Below, one piece after another: positions 1 to 8,628 of a stretch of 64,000 nt of DNA; positions within the stretch are counted from its first letter, which is position 1; each line of letters opens with the position of its first letter. The notes below the pieces were generated by a model. The model ran no database searches. It worked only from the letters and a program-made list of their open reading frames with translations, and was not told where the DNA came from. Origin of the DNA: Mesorhizobium sp. AR07 (GTDB lineage Bacteria > Pseudomonadota > Alphaproteobacteria > Rhizobiales > Rhizobiaceae); NCBI RefSeq assembly GCF_024746815.1, contig NZ_CP080526.1, forward strand, positions 295,504-359,503, read 5' to 3'. The position numbers and the translations under genes were made by a program.

Positions 1-1224
1 ATTTTCCATTGAGAAGGGCAGCGGCGGCCGCATCTTCAGAATGTTGTCGTGCGGGCCAATCTTGCTGATCAGCACCCCGCGCTCGCGCATGAGATTGATC
101 AGGCGCCGGGTTTCGGCGGCAGCCGGAGCCTTTGTCTTGGTCAGGAATTCCAACCCGAAGAACAGCCCCCTGCCCCGCACGCTGGCGATTCGGCCATGAC
201 GCTCCGGAAGCGCGCGAAGACCCTTCTGGAGATGGGCGCCGACCCGGCGCGCATTGCCCATGAGGTCTTCCTGCTCAATGACGTCAAGCACCGCGCTTCC
301 GACGGCGGCAGACACGGGATTGCCGGCAAAGGTGTTGAAGTAGAGCGCTTCGGCGGCAAAGGCGTCGAGATAATCCGGCCGTGTGACCAGCGCGGCCAGC
401 GGGTGGCCGTTGCCGAGCGACTTTCCCATCGTCACGAAGTCGGGAACGACATCGAAAGCCTGATGCCCCCACATGTGATCCCCCATGCGGCCGAGGCCCG
501 GCTGCACCTCGTCGGCGATGAACAGCCCGCCGGCGGCGCGGACATGGGCGACGGCTTGTTCGAGATAGGTCTTCGGCAAGAGCGGCAGGCCCTCGGTCGA
601 AAAAATCGTGTCGAGGAGGATTGCCGCTGGCTTGTAGCCCGCGGCCTGCAACGAACGCACCGCCTCGTCGACGCGGGCCGCGTAGTCCCGCGCCAGCGCT
701 TCCGGATCCGCGTCGGCATGGTGGAGATCGGGGATCGGCACCGCGCGGACATGCGGCCCCAGCGCCTCGGGCGCGGGCAGGCCGGTCGTGGCGGCCGCAA
801 GGCTCGCCGAATTTCCGTGATAGCTGAAATCGCTGACGATGATGCCTTCGCCGCCAGTGATGAAGCGGGCGATGCGCAACGCCAGCTCGTTCGCCTCAGT
901 GCCGGTGCAGGTCAGCATCGCCACGGACAGGTCCGGGTGGAACGTCGCGGTCAGGCGCTCGGCATAGGCCACCACGTTTTCATGCAGATAGCGCGTGTGG
1001 ATGTTGATCATCCCGGCCTGCCGGCACAGGGCCTCGACGACGTCGGGATGGCAATGGCCGACATGCGGAACATTGTTGTAGACGTCGAGATAACGGCGCC
1101 CGCCGGCATCCTCGACCCAGACGCCATTGCCGCGGACGAGATGCAGAGGTTCATCGTAAAACAGCGGCGAATGCCGGCCGAGGACCGAATACCGTCTCTC
1201 AAGGAGATCTTTCTGGTTGAGCAT
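1..1224 (-). CDS. Class III PLP-dependent aminotransferase (3' end outside window)
   Basis: The reading frame starts at the ATG complementary to 1222-1224 (protein begins MLNQKDLLERRYSVLG) and runs off the left edge still open, about 408 residues. It shows the class III aminotransferase order: an N-terminal strand with VEDAGGRRYLDVYNN, the NVPHVGHCHP segment, a GTEANELALRIAR cofactor region, a DEVQPGLGRMG motif (PLP-binding Asp), and TMGKSLGNGHPLAA, whose lysine (about residue 267) should form the Schiff base. The family moves amino groups from omega-amino acids or amines to 2-oxo acids; the substrate cannot be read from sequence. It lies just downstream of an amino-acid permease and an SDR on the same strand, suggesting an amine or amino-acid catabolic operon. 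A long open frame on the opposite strand here is only antisense shadow. Confidence 0.88.
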   Translation of the reverse strand, partial: MLNQKDLLERRYSVLGRHSPLFYDEPLHLVRGNGVWVEDAGGRRYLDVYNNVPHVGHCHPDVVEALCRQAGMINIHTRYLHENVVAYAERLTATFHPDLSVAMLTCTGTEANELALRIARFITGGEGIIVSDFSYHGNSASLAAATTGLPAPEALGPHVRAVPIPDLHHADADPEALARDYAARVDEAVRSLQAAGYKPAAILLDTIFSTEGLPLLPKTYLEQAVAHVRAAGGLFIADEVQPGLGRMGDHMWGHQAFDVVPDFVTMGKSLGNGHPLAALVTRPDYLDAFAAEALYFNTFAGNPVSAAVGSAVLDVIEQEDLMGNARRVGAHLQKGLRALPERHGRIASVRGRGLFFGLEFLTKTKAPAAAETRRLINLMRERGVLISKIGPHDNILKMRPPLPFSMEN

Positions 1225-1263
1225 GGTTATTTACCTTCTGCGTTCACGGGGCTCCGGCGCCCG

Positions 1264-2736
1264 TTAGGCGCCGGAGCGGAATTCGTCGGTGATGGCCGCA
1301 TAGGCGGACGGGCGATTGCGCTTGAGCCAGCCGGCATAAGCGCCGCCCGCCAGGAAGGCTATGACCAGCAGCGCGGGCAGCGACAGGACGGCGGCGTTTT
1401 GGAACCCGGTCAGGAGATCGAAATTCTTGACCCCCAGGATAACCGTGGCCGCAAGGCCGAAAAAGCTTGCGAGCGGTGCGAGGACCGTCGTCCACCAGTG
1501 CGAGCGTCCCTTGCGGCGAAAATAGGCGATGACGGCAACGCTGGTGATCGCCTGAAGCGCGATGACTCCGATCGTGCCGAAGCCGATGCCGACCGCCCCG
1601 AGCTGGAGAAGCGGATCGAGACCGAGGAGAACGGCGATGCCGACAACGGCGACGGTGACCAGGGTCACCACCACGCTCGCGGCATGCGGGGAGGCATGGA
1701 CCGGGTGAGGACGCCCCAGGAAGGTCGGCAGGCAGGCCTGCCGGCCGAGTGCGAAAATATAGCGGCTGCAAACATTGTGGATCGCCAGATGGGTGGCGAA
1801 CATGCTTGTCGCAAGGAACACCATCATGACCTTCGTGGCGAAGCTGCCGACATATTGGTTGCCGAGGTTGAAGTAGAGTTCCGCAACCTGCTGCTGCGCC
1901 ACGGCCTGCACATCCGGGCCGACCGCGCCGATGGTGATCCATGTGGTCATGAAATAGAAGACCGACGTCAGCAGAACCGCGCCGAAGGTGGCAATGCCGA
2001 TCGTGCGCGAGGGCGAATGGGTTTCCTCCGCATAGAGGGCGGCCGATTCCACGCCGATGAAACAGGTGAAGGCGAGCATTATGGCGATGCCCGGCGCACC
2101 GCTCCAGACGGCATCGAGGCTCAGCACGGCGGACGGAAAGGCGGCGACCCCCTTCGTGCCGACGATGCTGACATTGAGCGCCAGTAGCACAGCAAACTCG
2201 ACCGACAGCAGCACCGCGAGCATCCGCGAGCTGAAATCGATCCGGCGATAACCGAGGAAGGCTGCGACGACAAGGGCGAAGGCTGCCGGCACAACCCAAT
2301 GCACCTCTACCCCGAAAACATCGGCCAGCGCGACCTTCGTGAAGAACGAGAAATAGCCGACCACGCCGCAAACGAAGACCAGATAAGCAAGCAGCGCCAG
2401 AAAGGCCGCTCCCAGCCCGACGACGCCCCCGAAACCGCGGGCAATATAGGCATAGAACGCACCGACATTGACCACTTCCTTGCTCATGGCGTTATAGCCG
2501 ACCGTGAAGAGGCCGAGAATGACGGCCGCCGCCAGGAAGGTCAGCGGCAAGCCCATGCCATTGCCGAAGGCAAAGGCGACCGGAACGACGCCCAGAACGC
2601 CTGCCATCGGCGCGGCAGCGGCGACGATCAAGAAGATCAGGCGAACGGCGCCCAATGTCGGGCGAAGCGACGCGGCCACGTCAGCAGAGGCAGCCGCCGG
2701 AGATGTCCCCACGAGAGGGGTGCTCTGAATTGTCAT
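1264..2736 (-). CDS. APC-superfamily amino acid permease
   Basis: A 490-residue, very hydrophobic inner-membrane protein with about twelve membrane segments and the amino acid/polyamine/organocation pattern (PMAGVLGVVPVAFAFGNG near the start, then AFYAYIARGFGGVVGLGAAF). The start is the ATG at 2736 (MTIQSTPLVG), chosen because GGAGG lies about seven bases upstream; an in-frame ATG at 2769 has no ribosome site. It probably imports the amino acid or amine used by the adjacent aminotransferase, whose start lies 39 bases beyond this gene's stop. Substrate unknown. Confidence 0.88.
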   Translation of the reverse strand: MTIQSTPLVGTSPAAASADVAASLRPTLGAVRLIFLIVAAAAPMAGVLGVVPVAFAFGNGMGLPLTFLAAAVILGLFTVGYNAMSKEVVNVGAFYAYIARGFGGVVGLGAAFLALLAYLVFVCGVVGYFSFFTKVALADVFGVEVHWVVPAAFALVVAAFLGYRRIDFSSRMLAVLLSVEFAVLLALNVSIVGTKGVAAFPSAVLSLDAVWSGAPGIAIMLAFTCFIGVESAALYAEETHSPSRTIGIATFGAVLLTSVFYFMTTWITIGAVGPDVQAVAQQQVAELYFNLGNQYVGSFATKVMMVFLATSMFATHLAIHNVCSRYIFALGRQACLPTFLGRPHPVHASPHAASVVVTLVTVAVVGIAVLLGLDPLLQLGAVGIGFGTIGVIALQAITSVAVIAYFRRKGRSHWWTTVLAPLASFFGLAATVILGVKNFDLLTGFQNAAVLSLPALLVIAFLAGGAYAGWLKRNRPSAYAAITDEFRSGA

Positions 2737-2858
2737 AGATTTCCTCCAATGAGCAGGCGCCATTCTCACGCCATGCCCCGTGATAAAGGTGAATTCGTCT
2801 GGATCGGCGGACGCTCGCAGGCCGCAGCCTGCGCGGCAGTACAGCAGCCCGTGCGTCC

Positions 2859-3672
2859 TTACGCCTTGTCGAGGCCCTTCGCGCCCACCGCGTCGTCGGC
2901 CGCGAAGATCGGGCTTTCGGGAAGCGTGCTGCCTCCATCGACGACGATCGTCTGGCCGGTGATGTAGCCCGCGACATCGCTGGCCAGGAAAAGCATGGCG
3001 TGGGCGATGTCTTCCGGCGCCCCGAGCCGCCGCATCGGAACGTATTTCGCCATGAATTTCTGCCCCGCCTCATCTGCAAGAAGGTCCATGGCCGGTGTTT
3101 TGATGAAGCCCGGCTCGACACCGTTGACGGTGATCCCGTCATGGGCAAGCTCGATGGCGGCCGTGCGAATGAAGCCGTTGAGCCCGCTTTTGCCCGCCGC
3201 ATAATAGGACGAGCCCGGCATGGCGGCCCGCGGCCCGGTGACGGACGAGGTGAAAAGCAGCCGGCCGCCACCCTGCCGCCGCAGATGCGGGATCGCCGCT
3301 TTAGAAAGCCGGAACGCAGCCTTCAGGTTGACACTCAGCGACTCCTCCAACTGCCCTTTCGAGGTCCTCAACCATGCCGCCGGCAAAGGAAGCCGCATTG
3401 TGGACGACGATATCGAGACGGCCGGTCCGCGAGGCAGTCGCAGCAATGGCTACATCGATCTGATCCGCATGGCCGACATCCATGACTTCAAGGACCGCCT
3501 TGCCGCCCGCCGCAATGATGTCGTCGACGACGGCGCGGCCGGAGCTTTCGGTTCGCGTGGCGACGACGACATCCGCGCCCGCGCGTGCGAAAATCCTGGC
3601 GATGGACGCTCCGATGCCTTGGCCCGAGCCGGTGATAAAGGCGGTTTTTCCCGCCAGAGACAGTTCGATCAT
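2859..3672 (-). pseudogene. Short-chain dehydrogenase/reductase with a frameshift near 3360
   Basis: Two overlapping minus frames together make one SDR. The first (from ATG 3672, with AGGGGA upstream) holds the cofactor loop TGSGQGIG and the NAA motif. The second holds the catalytic Ser and YxxxK (TSSVTGPRAAMPGSSYYAAGK) and the C-terminal DGGST end. They join out of phase around 3355-3365, where the protein passes from VEDLE to GQLEESLSVNLKAAF; one extra base or two missing bases explains it. NAD(P)-dependent oxidation of an alcohol would be the family role. It may be a real lesion or a sequence error. It heads the minus-strand block with the permease and aminotransferase, divergent from the TetR gene. 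Confidence 0.8.
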
Positions 3673-3731
3673 TTGCAGTTCCCCTAAGGTTCGAGCCGGT
3701 ATGCCGGCTTCTATGATGGATGTAAAATATT

Positions 3732-3785
3732 CGAACTTTTTGTCCACTGCAAGAACTTTGCTTCCATAATTGAACTTTTTGTTCA
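3732..3785. promoter_or_regulatory. Candidate TetR operator pair between SDR and TetR gene
   Basis: At 3771-3785 there is a perfect inverted repeat, TGAAC-TTTTT-GTTCA. At 3732-3746 there is an imperfect copy, CGAAC-TTTTT-GTCCA, 39 bases away. Both lie in the divergent intergenic region next to a TetR-family gene, where such regulators usually bind. Binding by this regulator is inferred. Confidence 0.5.
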
Positions 3786-3840
3786 TTTACTGGAGAGTCC
3801 TCCCCTTTTCGCCGCTTCCCAAGCGCGTTATAGAAGCCTG

Positions 3841-4437
3841 ATGACAGAGCTCCGCCCCTTAAGTCTGCGCCACAAGAATCGACTGAGAACGCGCCAGGAA
3901 CTGCTGGATGCCGTGCTCGACTTGTTTGCCGAGGGTGGCCTCAGCGTGTGTTCGGTCGAGGCGGCGGCCAAGCGCGCCGGCGCCTCCAAGACGACCGCAT
4001 ATTCCTATTTCCCGGAGGGTCTGGACGAGATGCTGCGCGACATCTACCGCCTGATCGCGCAGCGCGTGCTGGAACAGGCCACGCGGCGGAGAAACGCCGA
4101 GGAACGCCCGGAGGCGCGCATTTTCGCTCTCGCGCAGGCGCTTCTGGTTATCTCCTCGGAACCAAAGGTCGGGCGGTTCTACATGATGCTGAGCCCCGCG
4201 CTCAGCCCGTTGCTCGAACCCGTCGTGGGCGAAGCCTCCGCCCGGTTCAAGGAGATGATCACAAGCGACCTGATCACCGCCGGAAAGGCCCCGGTGCAGG
4301 CGGCCAACTACGCCGTCCTGATCAGCGGCTCCCTGCGGGAATCGGCAACGGCCGTCGCGAAAGACCCTTCTCGCCAGGAACCGCTCGCCGAAGCGATACA
4401 TGATTTGATCGACGCTATCATGACATCGAGCCGCTAA
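3841..4437 (+). CDS. TetR/AcrR-family transcriptional regulator
   Basis: 198 residues. The N-terminal helix-turn-helix is clear at about residues 15-60 (RQELLDAVLDLFAEGG, then VEAAAKRAGASKTTAYSYFP, the typical TetR recognition helix ending in YxYF). The remainder is an all-helical ligand domain without a recognisable subtype. It is divergent from the SDR-permease-aminotransferase block and likely represses it through the palindromes at 3732-3785. The ribosome site is weak. Confidence 0.88.
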   Translation: MTELRPLSLRHKNRLRTRQELLDAVLDLFAEGGLSVCSVEAAAKRAGASKTTAYSYFPEGLDEMLRDIYRLIAQRVLEQATRRRNAEERPEARIFALAQALLVISSEPKVGRFYMMLSPALSPLLEPVVGEASARFKEMITSDLITAGKAPVQAANYAVLISGSLRESATAVAKDPSRQEPLAEAIHDLIDAIMTSSR

Positions 4438-4631
4438 CGGGTTTCGTCGTCCGGATATGCGCTTAACGCCTTCGCCGTGCATAAAGCTGCGAGGGAACGC
4501 AGTATCCAACCACAGGCGAATTGCCGCTTCCTTTTTCAAGCCATTCTTTACGTAGATATTTGGCCGGCAATGGCCATCAGCACCATCGCCTCGAAGTCGG
4601 ACAGCGGAGGCGCCGGGGGGCGCGTCGGGGC

Positions 4632-4972
4632 TTACGATGGACGGATCGCGAGCGCGTCGGCCGGACGGCTTCGGTGCTGCCAGCCACCGGCGACGGCGCC
4701 GATCTCGTAGGGCCGAGAACGGAGTTCCTCGCGCAGATCATCGATCAGCAGGTCGATGCTGCACTCCTTACGACAACGCGGGCCAACCTCTCACGGCGGA
4801 GCGGTTCGACCGAGGCAAAAATCACTGCCTCGACGCGCATCACCCATTCCCGCCAGCGCAGCGCCGGCGGCAGGTCGGCCAGTTCCCGGTCGAGCAAACG
4901 GTCGTTTGTGCCCTCCGTCTCCGACGCTTGTGTCTCGCTGCGCGGAGTTTTAGCTGCGCAGGGTCCGCTCAT
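4632..4972 (-). pseudogene. ScpB-like (segregation/condensation protein B) gene remnant
   Basis: Residues from ATG 4972 (MSGPCAAKTPRSETQ) lead into LDRELADLPPALRWREWV and RVEAVIFASVEPLRRERLARVV, which resembles the ScpB winged-helix start found in rhizobial mobile DNA. The frame breaks at about 4765. Shifting one base continues it as CSIDLLIDDLREELRSRPYE followed by IGAVAGGWQHRSRPA to a stop at 4632. The remaining two thirds of the protein are absent. The family name is from memory of such loci, where an ScpB-like gene sits beside a DUF1403 gene as it does here. Confidence 0.5.
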
Positions 4973-4974
4973 CG

Positions 4975-5460
4975 TTACAGCCCAAAGATCTGGAAGGAGG
5001 ATCGGCCGGACAGCTCGCGTACCGCGCCAAAGCCATTCAACCGTTCGAACAGGCGTGTCGCTGCCCAGCGGGAGAGATCACTGCCGGGTGCCGAGGCTGG
5101 CACGGTGTCGTCATCGAGCAGCTTTTGGATAATAAGACCGGCCCCCTTGGTGCGTCCCTTTGGTGCGGCGGAGAGAAGCTTCTCGGCGCGACGGGCAATC
5201 TCGCCGGCTGACTGCAGTGCTGCCCCGGTCCCCTCAACGAGGGCCAGGCAGATGGCCCGAACGAAGGCGGGGTCGTCGGGTCGGGCGCGGCCCCTGCCGC
5301 TGGACGCGCGGAAGGCCGACCCGTAGCGTTCGGCCATCAACATCGGCACGGGGGATGTGTCCATTTGAGTTTCTCGGCGATCAGGGTATCGGCCAGCGCC
5401 CAGGCAAGCCGTTCGGCATCCGGACGGGCGGCGTGGATTGCCGTTAGCGCGCCGGATCCT
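4975..5460 (-). pseudogene. DUF1403-family protein, C-terminal remnant
   Basis: The segment 4975-5364 encodes MAERYGSAFRASSGRGRARP, DDPAFVRAICLALVEGTGAA and DLSRWAATRLFERLNGFGAV, ending SFQIFGL, a conserved-looking C-terminus I assign to DUF1403. The preceding part, LTAIHAARPDAERLAWALAD and TLIAEKLKWTHP, lies in another frame, with a frameshift near 5350. Further upstream the similarity is lost in a low-complexity GGN tract (about 5520-5560). Function of the family is unknown. It directly precedes the ScpB-like remnant (2 bases), so the two were probably one operon. Confidence 0.5.
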
Positions 5461-5649
5461 GGTCTATGGCGCCACGCTCGCCGGTTTCCGGCCGGTAGAG
5501 GAGGAGGAAGACTGGAAGCGGCGCGGTGGTGGTGGCGGCGGTGGTGGGGGTCGCCCGAGCGGTATAGGACAAGCGACCCGGGTCGCCTATCAAGCGCGTG
5601 CCGTGGCGGCACGGGCCGGCTATGCGGCGGGCGCGCAGCCTGCTGTGTT

Positions 5650-5697
5650 CCCCTGGGCACCTCCGGTGATGACGGCAATTTGCTCGCTCGACGGCAT
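5650..5697 (-). pseudogene. SDR gene, 5' fragment only
   Basis: Beginning at the ATG at 5697, 18 bases after the OB-fold gene, the sequence reads MPSSEQIAVITGGAQG, the start of an SDR Rossmann domain up to the glycine-rich cofactor loop, and then degenerates. This is what is left of a third gene of a thiolase / Zn-ribbon / SDR operon, cut at a rearrangement junction. Confidence 0.5.
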
Positions 5698-5714
5698 GGT
5701 GACTCACTTGGCGG

Positions 5715-6145
5715 TTAGAGTGCGGTCCCGCAGTCGAGACGGAAAACGGGAAGCTTGGCGCCACCCTCGACCTCCTCGAAGTCGACCGTGACGCGGTCGC
5801 CGCAACGCGAGTTCTCCGCGTTCGGACCAACGATGTTGCCCATCAGTTGCACGCCCTCGTCCAGCCTGATGATGGCCAGCACATAAGGCAGCCGGTCGGA
5901 AAACCCCGTCGGCGAGCCGGCAACCTGAACGGTGACGGAGTAGATCTCTCCCTTCCCAGTCGAGGCACGCCAGCTGAGATCGTCGCCAAGGCAATGCGGG
6001 CAGACACGCTTCGGATACATGATCGGCTTGTCGCAGCCGCGGCATTCCTGGACCACGAAGCGGCGTTCGGCCGCGGCCAGCCAGTAGCCAGCGGACCAGG
6101 GCTCGACTTGGGGGGCGGGCGGGCGGGTGTGTTCATCAGTGTTCC
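5715..6145 (-). CDS. Zn-ribbon OB-fold (DUF35-type) acyl-CoA-associated protein, start disturbed
   Basis: About 135 residues: a rubredoxin-like zinc ribbon (CRGCDKPIMYPKRVCPHC, two CxxC pairs) followed by an OB-fold (GKGEIYSVTVQ ... PYVLAIIRLDEGVQLMGNIV). Such proteins partner thiolase-like enzymes in acyl-CoA, steroid or terpenoid breakdown. The natural start MNTPARP overlaps the thiolase stop (TGATG at about 6138) but is separated from the body by a run of Cs near 6115-6120 that puts it out of frame. The gene is therefore probably frameshifted at this homopolymer or uses another start. Confidence 0.65.
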
Positions 6146-6612
6146 CCAGACAAAATGGTGACGTGCGAATCCATCCAGGTCCCGCCGGAGGCGGTCTCGG
6201 CGGCATTGACGAGATTTTCGACCTGGCGCGGCCCGGCCTTGCCCATCAGTTGGCGGAAGGCCTCGACAAGAACGGCAACGCCACCGCCGACGCCGGTATG
6301 GCCTTGCGACAGCATCCCGCCATTGGTCGTCATCGGCATCGAGCCGCCGGGCGACGTTTCGCCGGCGGCGATGAAGGTGCCCGCCCGCTCGCCACCGCAA
6401 AGCTTGAGCCCGTCAAGGGCGATCAGCGCGAAGACCGGATAGGCATCGTAGAGTTCGGCGATCTGGATGTCTCTCGGTCCAATGCCAGCCTGGGCGGCGG
6501 CCTGGGGATGGCCGAGCTTCGCCAGGTCGGTGTCCTACGACAAGGCGTAATGCGTCACCAGCGAGGAATGACCCCTGACATAGACGTTCCCGACCGCAAC
6601 GAAGTTGCATCT
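6136..6612 (-). pseudogene. Thiolase (lipid-transfer / SCP-2 type), C-terminal remnant with stop codon
   Basis: Reading minus from 6612: VAVGNVYVRGHSSLVTHYAL, then a TAG stop (about 6532), then DTDLAKLGHPQAAAQAGIGP, IQIAELYDAYPVFALIALDG and MTTNGGMLSQGHTGVGGGVA. This is the C-terminal half of an acetyl-CoA acetyltransferase-like enzyme, with the conserved NGG and GH segments. The N-terminal half is missing upstream of about 6612. It is coupled to the OB-fold protein downstream, the usual thiolase/DUF35 pairing. Confidence 0.65.
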
Positions 6613-6779
6613 GGGGCGTGACATTGGCGCGGGTTTGGGCAGCGCCGGAACGGCTTGCCCGGTCTAATAGTACTTATGTGTGCTGAATCCGCTCATATGC
6701 CGTTTATACAGCTCTACCTGGTGTGCCGTCAGTATCGGCGCCGGAACGAACCATTTTCGAAAAATCACTATATAGCATA

Positions 6780-6974
6780 GCGTCGAAGGCATGGGCTGGG
6801 CATGAATCCGGAGCACCTCGTCCGCCAACATCTGCAGACGGAACGCTAGTCGAATTGATCCCCCATATGCCGCTCGACGTCTCACTTTTCTGGGAGGTTA
6901 GCGGTAGAGCGGTTCGGGCACAGCGCAGGCAGCTTCGAGGAAGGAACGCTAAGTTGCTCCTGATCTTAGTATGA
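6780..6974 (+). pseudogene. LysR-family (ArgP-like) regulator, C-terminal remnant
   Basis: One frame reads MNPEHLVRQHLQTER and stops. The next frame continues with GTLVELIPHMPLDVSLFWEV and SGRAVRA up to a stop at 6974. The order (MNP, LVxxHL, GxLVEL-P---LDV-L-W) is that of the effector-domain end of ArgP/LysG-type regulators. N-terminal parts are not visible. Low-confidence family call. Confidence 0.4.
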
Positions 6975-6986
6975 TATCCCACACAC

Positions 6987-7490
6987 CTAGTTGCCTTTCT
7001 TCGACAGGTACTGCGCCGAGGTCAGATAGTAATTCCGGGCCGTGGCATTGATCTGGCGTTCGCCCAGTTCGGTCAGCGCCCGGGCCTTGAGTTCCTTTGC
7101 CGCCCCGTGTTCAGGGTCGAGGGCCAGCACATAATCGACCAGTTCGGCCGCCCACTGGAACTCCTTGGCCTCGACCGCTTCATTGGCTCGATCGAGCATC
7201 TTCGCTGGCCCACCGGCTTAGCTTGAGCATCTTGCGGGCGCGCTCGGTAGGAGGCAGCGGGTATAAACTGGTCGCGTTGCCATCGAACCATCCCACATAG
7301 TCGGCGTAGATACCCCGTACGGCCCAAGCCACGCTGCCATAGTATTCCTGAAGGTAGGGGCTGTTTGCGAGTTCGGTAGGAAGCTTTACCTCCTGGACAA
7401 GTTCGTCCGGCGTCTTGCCCTGCTTGATGCCTGCGAGGGCCTGGTCGAGGACGGTCTTGATCCCGTCCCGGTAGTCTGTGAGTGCCTTAG
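6987..7490 (-). pseudogene. Alkyl sulfatase (SdsA-type) C-terminal remnant
   Basis: The minus strand reads LTDYRDGIKTVLDQALAGIK, QGKTPDELVQEVKLP, YYGSVAWAVRGIYADYVGWF, PLPPTERARKMLKL and then, after a one-base insertion at about 7216, AGGPAKMLDRANEAVE and AAELVDYVLALDPEHGAAKE to the stop. This is the dimerisation region and the start of the SCP-2-like end of metallo-beta-lactamase alkyl sulfatases. The catalytic domain is gone; the IS5 fragment abuts it at about 7490. Confidence 0.6.
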
Positions 7491-8249
7491 AGGCCGTTTT
7501 GAAAATCGGCTTGCTGGGGTTTCGTCTGAGGCTGGGTTATGATTCAAGCTGTGGATGTGGACAAAGCAGAGCCGTGGCCGGATGGCCCAGATCGCCAAGA
7601 AGACCAAGCGCTACCCGTCTGATTTGACGGATGAGGAGTGGGAGCAGTTCGCGCCGCTGATGCCCATGCCTGGGCGGCGTGGCCGTCCGCGCGAGGTTGA
7701 TTTTCGCGAGGTGATCAATGCGGTGCGCTACCTGGTCCGTTCGGGTTGCGGCTGGCGGATGCTGCCGATCCACTTTGGACCCTGGCAGACGGTCTATGGC
7801 TGGTTTCGAGAGCTGGCGCGGCGGTTTCTGTTCCAGACCATCCACGACGTGGCGCTGATGCTGGATCGTGAGCGGGCCGGACGCGAGGCGAGCCCGTCGG
7901 CGGCGGTGATCGACAGCCAGTCGGTCAAAACCACCGAAAGCGGCGGAAGGGGGTTTGATGCCGGCAAGAAGGTCATGGGCCGCAGGCGCCACATCGTTGT
8001 CGACACGCTCGGTCTGCTGGTCGGCCTCGTCGTCCACGCCGCCGATATCCAGGATCGCGATGGCGCCCCGGCGGCCCTGAAAGCCATCCTCAAACGCTGG
8101 CCGTGGCTGCGCTATATCTTCGCCGATGGTGGCTATGCCGGGCCGAAGCTGCGGGGCGCGCTGCAAAAAGTCGGACAGTTCACGCTCGAGATCGTCAAGC
8201 GCACGGACAAGCCCAAAGGTTTCCAGATCCTGCCGCGCCGATGGGTCGT
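7491..8249 (+). mobile_element. IS5-family element, 3'-truncated transposase
   Basis: The transposase probably starts at the ATG at 7582 (MAQIAKKTKRYPSDLTDEEW). It keeps the helix-turn-helix region and part of the DDE domain (AVIDSQSVKTTESGGRG, GRRRHIVVDTLG, IFADGGYAG). It is cut at ILPRRWVV, just before the segment that normally carries the catalytic Glu, so it should be inactive. Left terminal sequence GAGGCCGTTTTGAAA begins at about 7491; no right end is seen. The open frame runs on to 8397 into unrelated sequence. Confidence 0.75.
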
Positions 8250-8430
8250 GAACCGCTGTACAATGTTGCCAAGTTTGCCTTTGAGTTGTCGGTGCGCATC
8301 GAGCGTCCAAGCCGTAAGCGGCAGCTTGTTGAGGCTCGTTGTGGTCGGAATGCGAGTCGATTTGTCGCGGGCGAATCAGAGCCACCACAGGATTTAATGC
8401 GCCATCGACGGCCCAGCTGCGAGCTGGCCG

Positions 8431-8628
8431 ATGGAGGCGCACATGGTCCGACGCATGGATCGCCCTGTGCTGCGCGTGCACGTGTCGTTCGAAGCGACAA
8501 GAACCGGCCCCCAACATCTGCTCGAGGCCTATTCCCGTCTTGTGCCGACGATACGGCGCACGAGCCAGCGGCAGGACCGCTCATCGAAGGTGAAGGAAGT
8601 GATGGCGAGATCGGGAGGTGAGCAATGA
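8431..8628 (+). CDS. Small protein translationally coupled to serine recombinase
   Basis: 65 residues, MEAHMVRRMDRPVLRVHVSF, then TRTGPQHLLEAYSRLVPTIR. Its stop overlaps the recombinase ATG (ATGA at 8625-8628). Small genes of this kind commonly precede large serine recombinases in rhizobial mobile DNA, as with the small gene at 18598-18756. No function is known. The first methionines are uncertain. Confidence 0.45.
   Translation: MEAHMVRRMDRPVLRVHVSFEATRTGPQHLLEAYSRLVPTIRRTSQRQDRSSKVKEVMARSGGEQ

Noticed and set aside
49..2187. A 712-residue open frame on plus
   Set aside because: It is antisense to the class III aminotransferase and the APC permease, has no domain, and its composition is what high-GC shadows give.
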